64,000 bases of DNA. Source: Thermomonospora echinospora (GTDB taxonomy: Bacteria > Actinomycetota > Actinomycetes > Streptosporangiales > Streptosporangiaceae). The stretch is taken from NCBI RefSeq assembly GCF_900108175.1, contig NZ_FNVO01000008.1, forward strand, positions 187,127-251,126, in the 5' to 3' direction. The notes under the pieces are model-generated. The model was not told where the DNA came from and made no database searches. It worked only from the letters and a program-made list of their open reading frames with translations. How positions within the stretch are numbered: the first letter of the stretch is position 1; every line of letters starts with the position of its first letter. A program made the translations under genes and the position numbers. Shown here piece by piece: positions 29,001-38,181 of this stretch.

Positions 29001-30088
29001 TGGGGGACAAGCGACCGGCCGAGACGCTGGACGGCACGCCGGTCACCATGGCCGAAGGCTCGCCACCGCCGACCGCCTTCCTGGAGGTGCGCGACCTGCG
29101 CATCCACTTCCCGACCGACGACGGTCTGGTCAAGTCGGTCGACGGCCTGTCGTTCCGGCTGGAGCGCGGCCGCACGCTGGGCATCGTCGGCGAGTCCGGC
29201 TCCGGCAAGTCGGTGACCAGCCTGGGCATCCTGGGCCTGCACAACCGGCGCAACGCCAAGGTCTCCGGGGAGATCTGGCTGGACGGCCAGGAGCTGGTGG
29301 GCGCCTCGCCCGAGGAGGTCCGCAGGCTGCGCGGCCGCCGGATGGCGATGATCTTCCAGGACCCGCTGTCGTCGATGCACCCCTTCTACACCGTCGGTGA
29401 CCAGATCATCGAGGCGTACCGGGTGCACAACGACGTCAGCAAGAAGGTCGCCCGCAAGCACGCCGTGGACATGCTCGGCCGGGTCGGCATCCCCAAGCCC
29501 GAGCGGCGGGTGGACGACTACCCGCACCAGTTCTCCGGCGGCATGCGGCAGCGCGCGATGATCGCCATGGCGCTGTCGTGCGACCCCGAACTGCTGATCG
29601 CCGACGAGCCCACCACCGCGCTGGACGTGACGGTGCAGGCGCAGATCCTGGACCTGATCCGGGACCTGCAGGAGGAGTTCAACTCCGCGATCATCATGAT
29701 CACCCACGACCTGGGCGTGGTGGCCGAGCTGAGCGACGACATCCTGGTCATGTACGCCGGGCGCAGCGTGGAGCAGGCCAGTGTGCAGGACGCCTTCCAC
29801 CGGCCGCTGCACCCCTACACCTGGGGCCTGCTCGGCTCGATGCCGCGGCTGGACCGCGAGCGCTCCGAGCGGCTGCTGCCCATCAAGGGCACCCCGCCCA
29901 GCCTGATCAACGTACCGGCCGGCTGCGCGTTCAGCCCGCGCTGCGCCTACGCGGAGCTGAACGAGGGCAGGAGCGAGACCGAGCGGCCCGAACTGGCCGA
30001 GGTCGAGCCCGGCCACCGGGTCGCCTGCCATCTGCCGCTGGAACGGCGCAGGCAGATCTGGGAAACCGAGATCCTGCCGAAGCTGTGA
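29000..30088 (+). CDS. Oligopeptide ABC importer ATPase (DppD/OppD type)
   Basis: A 362-aa cytoplasmic ATPase. The Walker A is GESGSGKS, then the Q-loop [10 protein letters not shown], signature FSGGMRQR, Walker [13 protein letters not shown] and H-loop THD. The C-terminal oligo_HPY extension ([12 protein letters not shown], then CAFSPRC) is typical of peptide/nickel importers and in some members binds an Fe-S cluster. A 25-residue polar N-terminus precedes the domain. The start overlaps the permease stop, so translation is coupled. Confidence 0.93.
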   Translation: MGDKRPAETLDGTPVTMAEGSPPPTAFLEVRDLRIHFPTDDGLVKSVDGLSFRLERGRTLGIVGESGSGKSVTSLGILGLHNRRNAKVSGEIWLDGQELVGASPEEVRRLRGRRMAMIFQDPLSSMHPFYTVGDQIIEAYRVHNDVSKKVARKHAVDMLGRVGIPKPERRVDDYPHQFSGGMRQRAMIAMALSCDPELLIADEPTTALDVTVQAQILDLIRDLQEEFNSAIIMITHDLGVVAELSDDILVMYAGRSVEQASVQDAFHRPLHPYTWGLLGSMPRLDRERSERLLPIKGTPPSLINVPAGCAFSPRCAYAELNEGRSETERPELAEVEPGHRVACHLPLERRRQIWETEILPKL

Positions 30089-30117
30089 CGAACACGGGCG
30101 CGAAGGAAGGCGAGACG

Positions 30118-31296
30118 ATGGTGAGCACCCCGCAGACGGGGGCCGAAACGAGCCCGGCGGCCGGCACCGGCGTGTCGGCGGCCCAGGCCGCACGCCCCGA
30201 GCGGGGCGGCGAACCGCTGCTGGCGGTGGAGGGCCTGGGCAAGCACTTCCCGGTCACGGCCGGGCTGCTGCGCCGCCAGGTCGCGGCGGTCAAGGCCGTG
30301 GACGGCGTCTCGTTCGCGGTGCACAAGGGCGAGACCCTCGGGCTGGTGGGCGAGTCGGGCTGCGGCAAGACCACCACCGGCCGGATGATCATGCGGTTGC
30401 TGGATCCCAGCTTCGGCCGGATCACCTTCGAGGGCACCGACATCACGGGGCTGTCGCAGCGCCAGATGCGCCCGCTCCGCCGTGACCTGCAGATGATCTT
30501 CCAGGATCCGTACTCGTCGCTGAACCCGCGGCAGACGGTCGGCGCGATCGTGGGCGCCCCGTTCCGGCTGCAGAAGATCCAGACCGAGCAGGGCGTCAAG
30601 AAGGCCGTGCAGGACCTGCTGGAGCTGGTCGGGCTCAACCCCGAGCACTACAACCGGTACCCGCACGAGTTCTCCGGCGGCCAGCGCCAGCGCATCGGCA
30701 TCGCCCGCACGCTGGCGCTCAAGCCCAAGCTGATCATCGCTGACGAGCCGGTCTCGGCGCTGGACGTGTCGATCCAGGCGCAGGTCATCAACCTGCTGGA
30801 GGACCTGCAGGACGAGCTGGACCTGACCTATGTAGTGATCGCCCACGACCTGTCGGTGGTGCGGCACATCTCCGACCGGGTCGCGGTGATGTACCTGGGC
30901 AAGATCGTCGAGATCGCCGACCGGAACGACCTGTACGCCGAGCCGATGCACCCGTACACCAACGCGCTGCTGTCGGCGGTGCCGATCCCCGACCCGGACA
31001 AGCGCAAGGGCCGCGAGCGCATCCGGCTGTCCGGTGACGTACCCAGCCCGCTGGACCCGCCGCCGGCCTGCCGCTTCCACACCCGCTGCTGGAAGGCGCA
31101 GGAGATCTGCAAGCAGGTCGAGCCGCCGCTGGTGGAGCTGCGGCCCGGGCACCACACCGCGTGCCACTTCCCGGAGAACGCGCCGGAGGGCGCCACCGAG
31201 CTGGTCGCCAAGGCCGCTGCCGAACGCGACGAGGCCGCGGCCACCGGAGAGCCCGTCACCCTGGGCGAGGCGAAAGGCGGAGTCCGCAAGGTCTGA
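30118..31296 (+). CDS. Oligopeptide ABC importer ATPase (DppF/OppF type)
   Basis: A 392-aa second ATPase of the importer. Walker A is GESGCGKT, then Q-loop [14 protein letters not shown] (an OppF hallmark), signature FSGGQRQR, Walker [13 protein letters not shown], and a C-terminal [12 protein letters not shown] plus Cys-containing oligo_HPY region. N- and C-terminal tails of about 35 residues are low-complexity. The ATG at 30118 has AAGGAAGG 8 nt upstream. This is the last gene of the operon, followed by a very strong terminator. Confidence 0.93.
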   Translation: MVSTPQTGAETSPAAGTGVSAAQAARPERGGEPLLAVEGLGKHFPVTAGLLRRQVAAVKAVDGVSFAVHKGETLGLVGESGCGKTTTGRMIMRLLDPSFGRITFEGTDITGLSQRQMRPLRRDLQMIFQDPYSSLNPRQTVGAIVGAPFRLQKIQTEQGVKKAVQDLLELVGLNPEHYNRYPHEFSGGQRQRIGIARTLALKPKLIIADEPVSALDVSIQAQVINLLEDLQDELDLTYVVIAHDLSVVRHISDRVAVMYLGKIVEIADRNDLYAEPMHPYTNALLSAVPIPDPDKRKGRERIRLSGDVPSPLDPPPACRFHTRCWKAQEICKQVEPPLVELRPGHHTACHFPENAPEGATELVAKAAAERDEAAATGEPVTLGEAKGGVRKV

Positions 31297-31328
31297 CAAG
31301 GCCCGGCAATGCCTGCGCGGCACCGCCC

Positions 31329-31379
31329 GCGATGACGAACGCCCCGCACGGCCAGGCCGTGCGGGGCGTTCGTCATCGC
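31329..31379. terminator. 24-bp hairpin terminator after importer operon
   Basis: A perfect inverted repeat (31329-31352 with 31356-31379) with a 3-nt loop lies between convergent genes, one of the longest stems in the window. No T-tract follows. It can serve both directions. Confidence 0.8.
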
Positions 31380-31386
31380 CGGTCCC

Positions 31387-33888
31387 TCACTCCACGGAGA
31401 TGGCCTTCAGCACGTCCATCCGGCCGGCCCGCCAGGCGGGCCACAGCGCCGCCAGCACGCCGATCACCGCCGCCAGCACCAGGTAGACCGCCAGCGTCAC
31501 CACCGGGACGCTCAGCACGGTCAGCCCCTGGTCGACCAGCGCCCGCTGGGTCGCCGACCCGAAGAGCACGCCGATGCCGATCCCCAGCAGCGCGCCGAAC
31601 AGCGCGATGACCACCGACTCCAGCCGGATCATCCGGCGCAGCTGGCGGCGGCTGACGCCGACCGCCCGCAGCAGCCCGATCTCCCGGGTCCGCTCGATCA
31701 CCGACAGCGCCAGGGTGTTGATCACCCCGACCGCCGCAATGATGATCGACATGGTGAGCAGGACGGTCAGGAAGTTGACGAGCCCGTCGATCTGCTGGCT
31801 CATGGACTCCTTGAAGGCGGCCTGGTCCCGGACCTCCAGCCCCGGATGGCCGGCCAGCGCGCGCTCCAGCGCCGCCATGGTGGCCGCGTCGGTGGAGGCG
31901 GTGTTGACCACCAGGACGAACGGGGTCGGGTTGACGGTGTTCTTCTTGAACGCCTCCGCCGCCACCACCCTGGGGCCCAGCAACTGGTTGGGGGCGTAGG
32001 TGCCCACGATCCGCAGCCGCTCGGTCGCCCCACCGGCGAACTGCACCGGGACGACCGTGCCGACCTGCCAGTTCCTGGCCTCGGCGATGTCGGTGTCGAC
32101 CATCATCCCGTCGGTGCCCAGCCGGGTGGAGCCCGACTTCATCTCCAGCCTGGCCCCCGCGGTCAGGGCGGCCTCGTCGGCCGCGGCGAACCAGGCGTTC
32201 TTACCATTGATCTTGCCGTTGCCCTGGTAGAGCGGCAGCGCCTGCTCGACGCCGGGGACGGCGGTGACCGCCTTGACGGCGGTGGCGTCCACCCCGCCCT
32301 GGCCCTGGGCCTCCACCAGGTAGTCGGCGCCGAGGACCTTGTCGATCTCCGCGTTCACCGACGCCCGCATCGAGGAGCCCAGCACGTTCACCGTGGTGAC
32401 CAGCGCCAGCCCGATCATCAGCGCGGCGGCGGTGGCGGCGGTCCGCCGCGGGTTGCGCAGCGCGTTGCGTTGGGCCATCCGGCCCGGCGTCCCGAACACC
32501 CGGGGGTAGACGGCGCCCAGCACCCGTACCACCGGGCCGCTGATCACCGGGGCCAGCATCGCCACCCCGAGGAAGACGGCCAGCGCGCCGACCCCGATCG
32601 GGATCATCACGTTGCCGCCGAGTTCGACACCGCCCAGGCCCAGCGCCATCAGCACCGCGCCGCCCGCGGTCAGTGCGCCGCCGACGGCGATGCGGATCCG
32701 CATCGACCGCTGCGGCAGCGCCACGTCGTCGCGCATCGCCGCCACCGGCGGGATCTTGGCGGCCCGCCGCGCCGGGAAGTACGCCGACACCACGGTGACG
32801 CCGATGCCCACGACGTACGACCAGATCACCGGCATCGCGGTGAACACCAGGCCGCCGGAGCCGTCGATGCCCACCACGCTCTGCAGCAGCACGGACAGCC
32901 CGGCCCCGACCGCCAGGCCCAGCGTGGCGCCGACGAACCCCACCGCCACGGCCTCGCCGATCACCGCCCGGGTGATCTGCCGGCGGGCCGCGCCGATCGC
33001 GCGCAGCAGCGCCAGCTCCCGGGTGCGCTGGGCGACCAGCATGGAGAAGGTGTTGAAGATGATGAACGCCCCGACGAAGATCGAGATCAGTGCGAACACC
33101 ATCAGGAAGATGCTGAAGAACGACATGAGCTGGGCGACGTCGCTCTTGGCGTCCTCGCGCATCTGGGTGCCGGTGACGGCCTCGTAGCCGGCCGGCAGCA
33201 CCGCCGCCACCCGGTCGCGCAGCACCCGCTCGTCCACCCCGGCCGAGGCCATGGAGATGTCGGAGAAGTACCCGGGCTTGAGCAGCAGCCGCTGCGCGGT
33301 CGGGGTGTCGAAGGCGGCCATCGTGGCGCCCATCAGGTGCCCGGCGTCGGCCAGCCCGACGATCCGCGGCCGCTGCGGCGGCCCGTTGACCACCACCTGA
33401 ATCTGGTCGCCGACCCGGTAGCCGGCCCGCTCGGCGGTCTCGGCGTCGATGACGATCTCGCCGGGCCCGGACGGCGCCCGGCCGGTCTTCAGGTCCAGGT
33501 CGCCGCCGGGCACCCAGTTGACGCCCAGCTGCGGCGGGCCCTGCCCGCCGAGCAGCTTGCCGTCCTTGCCGACGATCGCGGCGTAGCCGGTGACGTTGCC
33601 GACGGGATCCTTGACGCCATCGACCCGGCGCAACCTCTCCAGCAGGGTGGCCGGCACCGGGCGCGCGGTGATGGTCTCGTCGCCGCCGTCGACGACCTTC
33701 TTGGCCCGCACGTCCACGGCGACGTTCTGGCCGATGCCGTTGAACAGGTCGTCGAACTGGCGGTTCATGGTGTCGGTGAAGATCAGGGTGCCGGCCACGA
33801 AGGCCACCCCGAGGATCACCGAGACGGCGGTCAGCAGCAGCCGGAGCTTGTGCGCCGCCAGATTGCGGAGCGTGACTTTGACCATCAT
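31387..33888 (-). CDS. FtsX-like ABC transporter permease
   Basis: An 833-aa membrane protein with two FtsX domains. The N-terminal helix is followed by a MacB-type periplasmic core domain (~45-250), three helices (~260-380), then helices near 405-450, a second core domain (~490-700) and three C-terminal helices. This is the LolCDE/MacB class: mechanotransmission exporters or lipoprotein extractors rather than classical pumps. It overlaps the upstream ATPase by 4 bp (ATGA). The neighbouring NarL-type two-component system makes export of an antimicrobial or envelope-stress molecule plausible, by inference only. Confidence 0.9.
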   Translation of the reverse strand: MMVKVTLRNLAAHKLRLLLTAVSVILGVAFVAGTLIFTDTMNRQFDDLFNGIGQNVAVDVRAKKVVDGGDETITARPVPATLLERLRRVDGVKDPVGNVTGYAAIVGKDGKLLGGQGPPQLGVNWVPGGDLDLKTGRAPSGPGEIVIDAETAERAGYRVGDQIQVVVNGPPQRPRIVGLADAGHLMGATMAAFDTPTAQRLLLKPGYFSDISMASAGVDERVLRDRVAAVLPAGYEAVTGTQMREDAKSDVAQLMSFFSIFLMVFALISIFVGAFIIFNTFSMLVAQRTRELALLRAIGAARRQITRAVIGEAVAVGFVGATLGLAVGAGLSVLLQSVVGIDGSGGLVFTAMPVIWSYVVGIGVTVVSAYFPARRAAKIPPVAAMRDDVALPQRSMRIRIAVGGALTAGGAVLMALGLGGVELGGNVMIPIGVGALAVFLGVAMLAPVISGPVVRVLGAVYPRVFGTPGRMAQRNALRNPRRTAATAAALMIGLALVTTVNVLGSSMRASVNAEIDKVLGADYLVEAQGQGGVDATAVKAVTAVPGVEQALPLYQGNGKINGKNAWFAAADEAALTAGARLEMKSGSTRLGTDGMMVDTDIAEARNWQVGTVVPVQFAGGATERLRIVGTYAPNQLLGPRVVAAEAFKKNTVNPTPFVLVVNTASTDAATMAALERALAGHPGLEVRDQAAFKESMSQQIDGLVNFLTVLLTMSIIIAAVGVINTLALSVIERTREIGLLRAVGVSRRQLRRMIRLESVVIALFGALLGIGIGVLFGSATQRALVDQGLTVLSVPVVTLAVYLVLAAVIGVLAALWPAWRAGRMDVLKAISVE

Positions 33889-34679
33889 GCGGACGTGGCC
33901 CCCGGCAGGTCGAAGCCCTTCATGCGCTCCAGCACCTTCTCGGCGGTGGGGGCGGCCATGGTGTCCACGATCCGCCCGTCGGCGAGGAAGACCACCTCGT
34001 CGGCGTAGGCCGCCGCGGCCGGGTCGTGGGTGACCATCACGATGGTCTGGCCCATCTCCCGCACCGAGTCACGCAGGAACCCCAGCACCTCGGCGCCGGA
34101 CCGGGAGTCCAGGTTGCCGGTGGGCTCGTCGGCGAAGATGATCTCCGGGCGGGAGGCCAGCGCCCGCGCGCAGGCCACCCGCTGCTGCTGGCCGCCCGAC
34201 AGCTGGCTGGGCCGGTGCCCCAGCCGGGGCCGCAGCCCGACGGTGTCGATCACCCGGTCCAGCCACTGCCGGTCGGGCTTGCGGCCGGCGATGTCCATGG
34301 GCAGCGTGATGTTCTCCAGCGCGGTCAGCGTCGGCACCAGGTTGAACGCCTGGAAGACGAAGCCCACCCGGTCGCGGCGCAGCCGGGTCAGCCGCTTGTC
34401 GTCCAGCCGGTTCAGCTCTACGTCGCCGATCAGGACCGTGCCGGAGTCGATGGAGTCCAGTCCGGCCATGCAGTGCATCAGGGTGGACTTGCCGGACCCG
34501 GACGGGCCCATGATGGCGGTGAATCGGCCGCGGGGAATGCCCAGCGTCACGCCGTCCAGCGCGACCACCCGGGCGTCGCCGCTGCCGTACACCTTGGTGA
34601 TCTGCTGGGCGCGTGCGGCGAGGTCGCCCGCCCCGGGCGCGGCGAGCCCTTCGTCTGTCGTCGGGGCGGTATGCGTCAC
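33885..34679 (-). CDS. MacB/LolD-type ABC ATPase
   Basis: A 264-aa ATPase partner of the FtsX permease. Walker A is GPSGSGKS, Q-loop VFQAFNLVPTLTALENI, signature LSGGQQQR, Walker B IIFADEPTGNLD and H-loop VTHD, all in the MacB/LolD style. An N-terminal polar segment of ~25 residues precedes the domain. Its 235-bp upstream region carries a 20-bp-spaced direct repeat (34844-34869) that could bind the adjacent response regulator. Confidence 0.93.
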   Translation of the reverse strand: MTHTAPTTDEGLAAPGAGDLAARAQQITKVYGSGDARVVALDGVTLGIPRGRFTAIMGPSGSGKSTLMHCMAGLDSIDSGTVLIGDVELNRLDDKRLTRLRRDRVGFVFQAFNLVPTLTALENITLPMDIAGRKPDRQWLDRVIDTVGLRPRLGHRPSQLSGGQQQRVACARALASRPEIIFADEPTGNLDSRSGAEVLGFLRDSVREMGQTIVMVTHDPAAAAYADEVVFLADGRIVDTMAAPTAEKVLERMKGFDLPGATSA

Positions 34680-34843
34680 GAGAACTCCTGATCGGGGGGA
34701 ACGGATGGGAAGGCGGGCCGCTCGGCGCGTTCGCGGCCCATGACAGTACGGTAGGAGCCCGGCGGCCCGCGAAGATGAGCCTGCGGAAGGGAATTGGTGC
34801 TCCCCCTTCCGGGGGAAGGACCCGGCCGCCGATCATCCTCCGG

Positions 34844-34869
34844 AAGTAGCGGCCCGCCCCCATAAGTAG
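34844..34869. promoter_or_regulatory. Direct repeat, candidate response-regulator operator
   Basis: On the minus strand CTACTT occurs twice with a 20-bp period (34849-34844 and 34869-34864 on the plus-strand scale), each followed by a G-rich half (TGGGGG, CGGAGG). Two helical turns is the usual spacing for a NarL-family dimer pair. The site lies ~165-190 bp upstream of the ABC ATPase start and ~45 bp beyond the response-regulator stop. A TACCGT/TACTGT -10-like pair nearer the gene has no good -35, consistent with activation. Confidence 0.35.
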
Positions 34870-34914
34870 GGGAGATCCCCGAGGGGAACCCGGGGTGTGA
34901 CGGCTAGGGCCAGG

Positions 34915-35601
34915 TCAGGCCCGGTCGGTCTGGCCCGGCCGGCTCATGCCCGACTCGTAGGCGTACACCACCGCCTGGACCCGGTCGCGCAGCCCCAGCT
35001 TGGCCAGCACATTGCCGACGTGCGTCTTGACCGTGGTCTCGCTGACCACCAGCTCGCGGGCGATCTCGGCGTTGGACAGCCCCCGGGCGACGTGCCGCAG
35101 CACCTCGCGCTCCCGCTCGGTCAGCGTCTCCAGGCCGGGCGCCGGCGTGGACTCGCGCACCGCCGGCAGCCGTGAGGCGAACTTGTCCAGCAGCCGCCGG
35201 GTGACGCTGGGCGCCACGATCGCGTCGCCGGCCGCCACGATCCGGATGGCCGTCACCAGGTCCTCCGGCGGGGAGTCCTTCAGCAGGAACCCGCTGGCCC
35301 CGGCCCGCACCGCCTCGATGACGTACTCGTCCAGGTCGAAGGTGGTCAGGATCAGCACCCGCGGGTCGTGCGTGGCCGCGCCCTCCCGGACGATCCGCCG
35401 GGTCGCCTCGATGCCGTCCATGCCGGGCATCCGGATGTCCATCAGCACCACGTCCGGCAGCATCGCGCGGGTCATCTCCACCGCCGCCGCGCCGTCCCCG
35501 GCTTCGCCCACCACCGTCAGGTCGGGCTCGGCCTCCAGGATGAGCTTGAACCCGGTGCGCAGCAGCGGCTGGTCGTCGACGAGCAGGACGCGTACGGTCA
35601 T
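34915..35601 (-). CDS. NarL/LuxR-type response regulator
   Basis: A 228-aa two-domain regulator. The receiver domain (1-120) has acidic pair Asp9/Asp10, phospho-acceptor Asp55 in LMDIRMPG, and the conserved Lys in [13 protein letters not shown] linker of ~25 residues leads to a LuxR-type HTH (~155-220) with [22 protein letters not shown]. The start ATG 35601 matches the receiver start. It is transcribed with the sensor kinase 68 nt upstream and lies next to the FtsX-type ABC genes, the likely targets. Confidence 0.93.
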   Translation of the reverse strand: MTVRVLLVDDQPLLRTGFKLILEAEPDLTVVGEAGDGAAAVEMTRAMLPDVVLMDIRMPGMDGIEATRRIVREGAATHDPRVLILTTFDLDEYVIEAVRAGASGFLLKDSPPEDLVTAIRIVAAGDAIVAPSVTRRLLDKFASRLPAVRESTPAPGLETLTEREREVLRHVARGLSNAEIARELVVSETTVKTHVGNVLAKLGLRDRVQAVVYAYESGMSRPGQTDRA

Positions 35602-35669
35602 GGGGCCATTCTCCCGTTCGCCACGCCGGACCGGCCGCGGGGGCCGTCTCCGGTCATCTGTGCGGTCAC

Positions 35670-36899
35670 TCACGCCTCCAGTGGGAACCGCGCGCGGACC
35701 CCGAAGCCGCCCCCCACCCGGGGGCCGATCCGTAGCTCGCCACCGTACAGGGCGACCCGCTCGTACATGCCGACCAGCCCGTGCCCGGGCCGGTCGCCGT
35801 TGCCCGACAGCAGCGTCTCGGCGCCGCGGCCGTTGTCCTCGATCTCCACGGTGAGGTCGGCGTCGGTGTAGCGCAGCCGCACCCAGGCGCGGGCCTGCGG
35901 GCCCGCGTGCTTGAGGGTATTGGTCAGCGCCTCCTGGATCAGCCGGAAGGCCGCCAGGTCCACCCCCGGCGACAGCGTCCGCGCCTCGCCCTCGATCCAC
36001 AGGTTCACCGACAGGCCCGTCTCGCGGACGTGGTCGATGAGCTCGCCGAGGTCGGCGATGCCCGGCTGCGGCGACAGCTCCTGACCGGCCGGGGCGGTGT
36101 CGCGTTCGGTGCGCAGCACGCCCACGATCCGGCGCATCTCGCTGAGCGCGGTACGCCCGACCTCCTCGATGGTGCCCATCGCCTCGCGGGCGCTGTCGGG
36201 GCTGCGGTCCAGGATCCGGCGGGCCGCGCCGGCCTGCACGGTCATCACGCTGACATGGTGGGCGACGACGTCGTGCAGCTCGCGCGCGATCCGGGACCGC
36301 TCCTCCACCCGGGCGGCCCGCGCGTCGGTGCCCCGGGCCCGCTCCAGCCGCGCCGCCCGGTCCTCCAGCTCGGCCAGGTAGGCGCGGCGCAGCCGCAGGT
36401 TGCGGCCCAGCAGCCACACCCCGACCAGCAGCGCACAGTTCGTCACGTAGTCCAGGAACGAGGTGTGCAGGTCGTACAGGACCAGCATCACGTTGAAGGC
36501 GGCGAACGCGATGAGGCCGCCCAGCGCGCTGTGCGCCAGCGCCCGGTGCGCCGCGGCGCTGTAGATGGCGATGAGGAACGCCGCCACGTCCGCCGGCGAC
36601 GACGGGTAGTTCAGCCCGGCCAGCAGCAGCTGGCCGGCGGTGATGAACATCAGCACCGTCATCGGCAGCGTCCGCCGCAGCGCCAGCGGGAGGGTCACCG
36701 CGGCGACGAGGAGGGCGTTGACCGCGTCGGGGCTGCGGAAGTGCACCGCGGCGTCGACCGGCAGCTCGGTCAGCAGCAGCTGCGGCACCCCGGCCGCCAG
36801 CAGCAGGACCGCCACGATCAGGTCGGCCACCTGCGGATGGCGACGCAACCACGCACGGCCTTCGACGAGGTTGCGAATGCGGGGTGACACGCAGTTCAC
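35670..36899 (-). CDS. Sensor histidine kinase (HisKA_3, NarX/DesK-like)
   Basis: A ~409-aa kinase. A short cytoplasmic N-terminus is followed by about five or six membrane helices (~25-165) with very short loops, suggesting sensing within the membrane. Then comes the dimerisation H-box [20 protein letters not shown] (~residue 215), an N-box [10 protein letters not shown] and a G-box [11 protein letters not shown]. It phosphorylates the adjacent response regulator. The start is uncertain among GTG 36899 and GTG 36890; AGGGTG upstream of the latter is a fair ribosome site. The longer frame to 37013 has no homology. Confidence 0.88.
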   Translation of the reverse strand: MNCVSPRIRNLVEGRAWLRRHPQVADLIVAVLLLAAGVPQLLLTELPVDAAVHFRSPDAVNALLVAAVTLPLALRRTLPMTVLMFITAGQLLLAGLNYPSSPADVAAFLIAIYSAAAHRALAHSALGGLIAFAAFNVMLVLYDLHTSFLDYVTNCALLVGVWLLGRNLRLRRAYLAELEDRAARLERARGTDARAARVEERSRIARELHDVVAHHVSVMTVQAGAARRILDRSPDSAREAMGTIEEVGRTALSEMRRIVGVLRTERDTAPAGQELSPQPGIADLGELIDHVRETGLSVNLWIEGEARTLSPGVDLAAFRLIQEALTNTLKHAGPQARAWVRLRYTDADLTVEIEDNGRGAETLLSGNGDRPGHGLVGMYERVALYGGELRIGPRVGGGFGVRARFPLEA

Positions 36900-37052
36900 C
36901 CTATGGCGTCGGACGGGAGGCGAACCCCTCCTGCACGGCGATCCCCGGTCCTCCCTGAGGAGGAGCCCGTCGGCGGCGTCCTCCGCCGGACCGTTCCCGC
37001 TGGTCGGCGGCACCGTCCGGGAGGAGGGACGCCCCCTTGGGCGGGCGCGGTG

Positions 37053-37073
37053 GGCGGGGCTCCGGCGAAGCCG
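37053..37073 (+). repeat. Dispersed 21-bp repeat, copy A
   Basis: This 21-bp unit (beginning GGCGGGGCTCCGGCGAAGCC) is identical, in inverted orientation, to 42497-42517 in the arc-dop gap. Both copies lie directly beside long GC hairpins at gene ends, so the unit looks like part of a mobile or recurrent terminator-type element rather than chance. Confidence 0.6.
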
Positions 37074-37118
37074 TCCGGCGGGCGGGGACGGGACATCCCG
37101 TCCCCGCCCGCCGGACGG
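37071..37118. terminator. 23-bp hairpin terminator
   Basis: A perfect 23-bp stem (37071-37093 with 37096-37118) and 2-nt loop lie 18 bp beyond the stop of the minus-strand nuclease gene and ahead of the kinase gene on the same strand. This insulates the two-component operon from the nuclease gene. Confidence 0.75.
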
Positions 37119-37135
37119 GCCGTGCGGTCACAGGG

Positions 37136-38119
37136 TCACAGGTCGTCGCTGTGGTCGCGCGGCGACGGGCCGGGCTCCAGATCGGCGGGAGAACGGCGCG
37201 GCGTCGGTACCGCGGGCAGCGGCGGCGGCGTCCCCCCGAACTCGGGGCAGCGCTGCTTGTGGTCGCACCAGTCGCACAGCCGGCCCGGCCGCGGCCGCCA
37301 CTCGCCGGTCTCGGTCGCCCGGCGGATCGCCTGCCACAGCGCCTCCACCTTGCGCTCGGTGGCCCGCAGATCGGCCTCGTCGGGGACGTAGCGCAGGATC
37401 TCCCCGTTGCCCAGGTACATCAGCTGCAGCATCCGCGGCACCGTGCCGTGCAGCCGCCACATCACCAGCGCGTAGAACTTCATCTGGAACAGCGCCCGCG
37501 CCTCGAAGTCGGCGCGCGGGGCGGTGCCGGTCTTGTAGTCGACGATCCGGATCTCCCCGGTGGGCGCGATGTCCACCCGGTCGATGTAGCCGCGCAGCTT
37601 GAGCCCGGAGTCAAGCACCGTCTCCACGTACAGCTCCCGCTCGGCGGGCTCCAGCCGCCGCGGGTCCTCCAGGGTGAAGTACCGCTCCACCATCTGCCGC
37701 GCCCGCTCCAGCCAGGCCCCCTGGTCGGCGTCCGGATCGGAACCGCCGCCCGCGCCATTCGCATTGTCCGTACCGTCCGCGTCGCCCGGGCCGGGCTCGA
37801 ACATCGTGGCCAGCTCGGGCTCCCGCGCCAGCAGCCGCTCCCACTGCGGGCCGAGCAGGTCCAGCGCGGCGGCCACCGTGCGGCCCGCCGCCGGCAGGTC
37901 GTACAGCCGCTCCAGCACCGCGTGCACCAGCGTGCCCCGCACCGCCGCCGGGCTGGGCCGCTCCGGGATCTGGTCGATCACCCGGAACCGGTACAGCAGG
38001 GGGCAGGTCATGAAGTCCCCGGCGCGTGAGGGCGACAGCGCCCCCGTCACCCCGCCGGTGCCGTCGCGCGGCCCGGCGGCCCGGGGGGCGGTGCCCGCGG
38101 GGGAGTCGGAGGTCGTCAT
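37136..38119 (-). CDS. RecB-family PD-(D/E)XK nuclease, Fe-S type
   Basis: A ~327-aa single-domain nuclease. The N-terminal SPSRAGDFMTCPLLYRFR holds one Cys; GTLVHAVLE, DYKTG and QMKFYALV are the RecB nuclease motifs; and the C-terminal LCDWCDHKQRC supplies three more Cys, giving the AddB/Cas4-type four-Cys Fe-S cluster. There is no helicase domain. Actinobacteria encode such stand-alone RecB-like exonucleases with a presumed repair role. A Gly/Asp-rich insertion lies near residues 110-130. ATG 38119 is preferred. It is divergent from the protease gene. Confidence 0.9.
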   Translation of the reverse strand: MTTSDSPAGTAPRAAGPRDGTGGVTGALSPSRAGDFMTCPLLYRFRVIDQIPERPSPAAVRGTLVHAVLERLYDLPAAGRTVAAALDLLGPQWERLLAREPELATMFEPGPGDADGTDNANGAGGGSDPDADQGAWLERARQMVERYFTLEDPRRLEPAERELYVETVLDSGLKLRGYIDRVDIAPTGEIRIVDYKTGTAPRADFEARALFQMKFYALVMWRLHGTVPRMLQLMYLGNGEILRYVPDEADLRATERKVEALWQAIRRATETGEWRPRPGRLCDWCDHKQRCPEFGGTPPPLPAVPTPRRSPADLEPGPSPRDHSDDL

Positions 38120-38181
38120 GGGCGACAGCGTAGGCGACACCTGCGACGAAATCCCGCACTACAGCCCGTAGCATCGAGGGC

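Noticed and set aside
37136-38119. Cas4 nuclease of a CRISPR system
   Set aside because: The Fe-S RecB-like fold is shared with Cas4, but there are no repeats or cas genes in the window and the motifs fit stand-alone RecB-family exonucleases.
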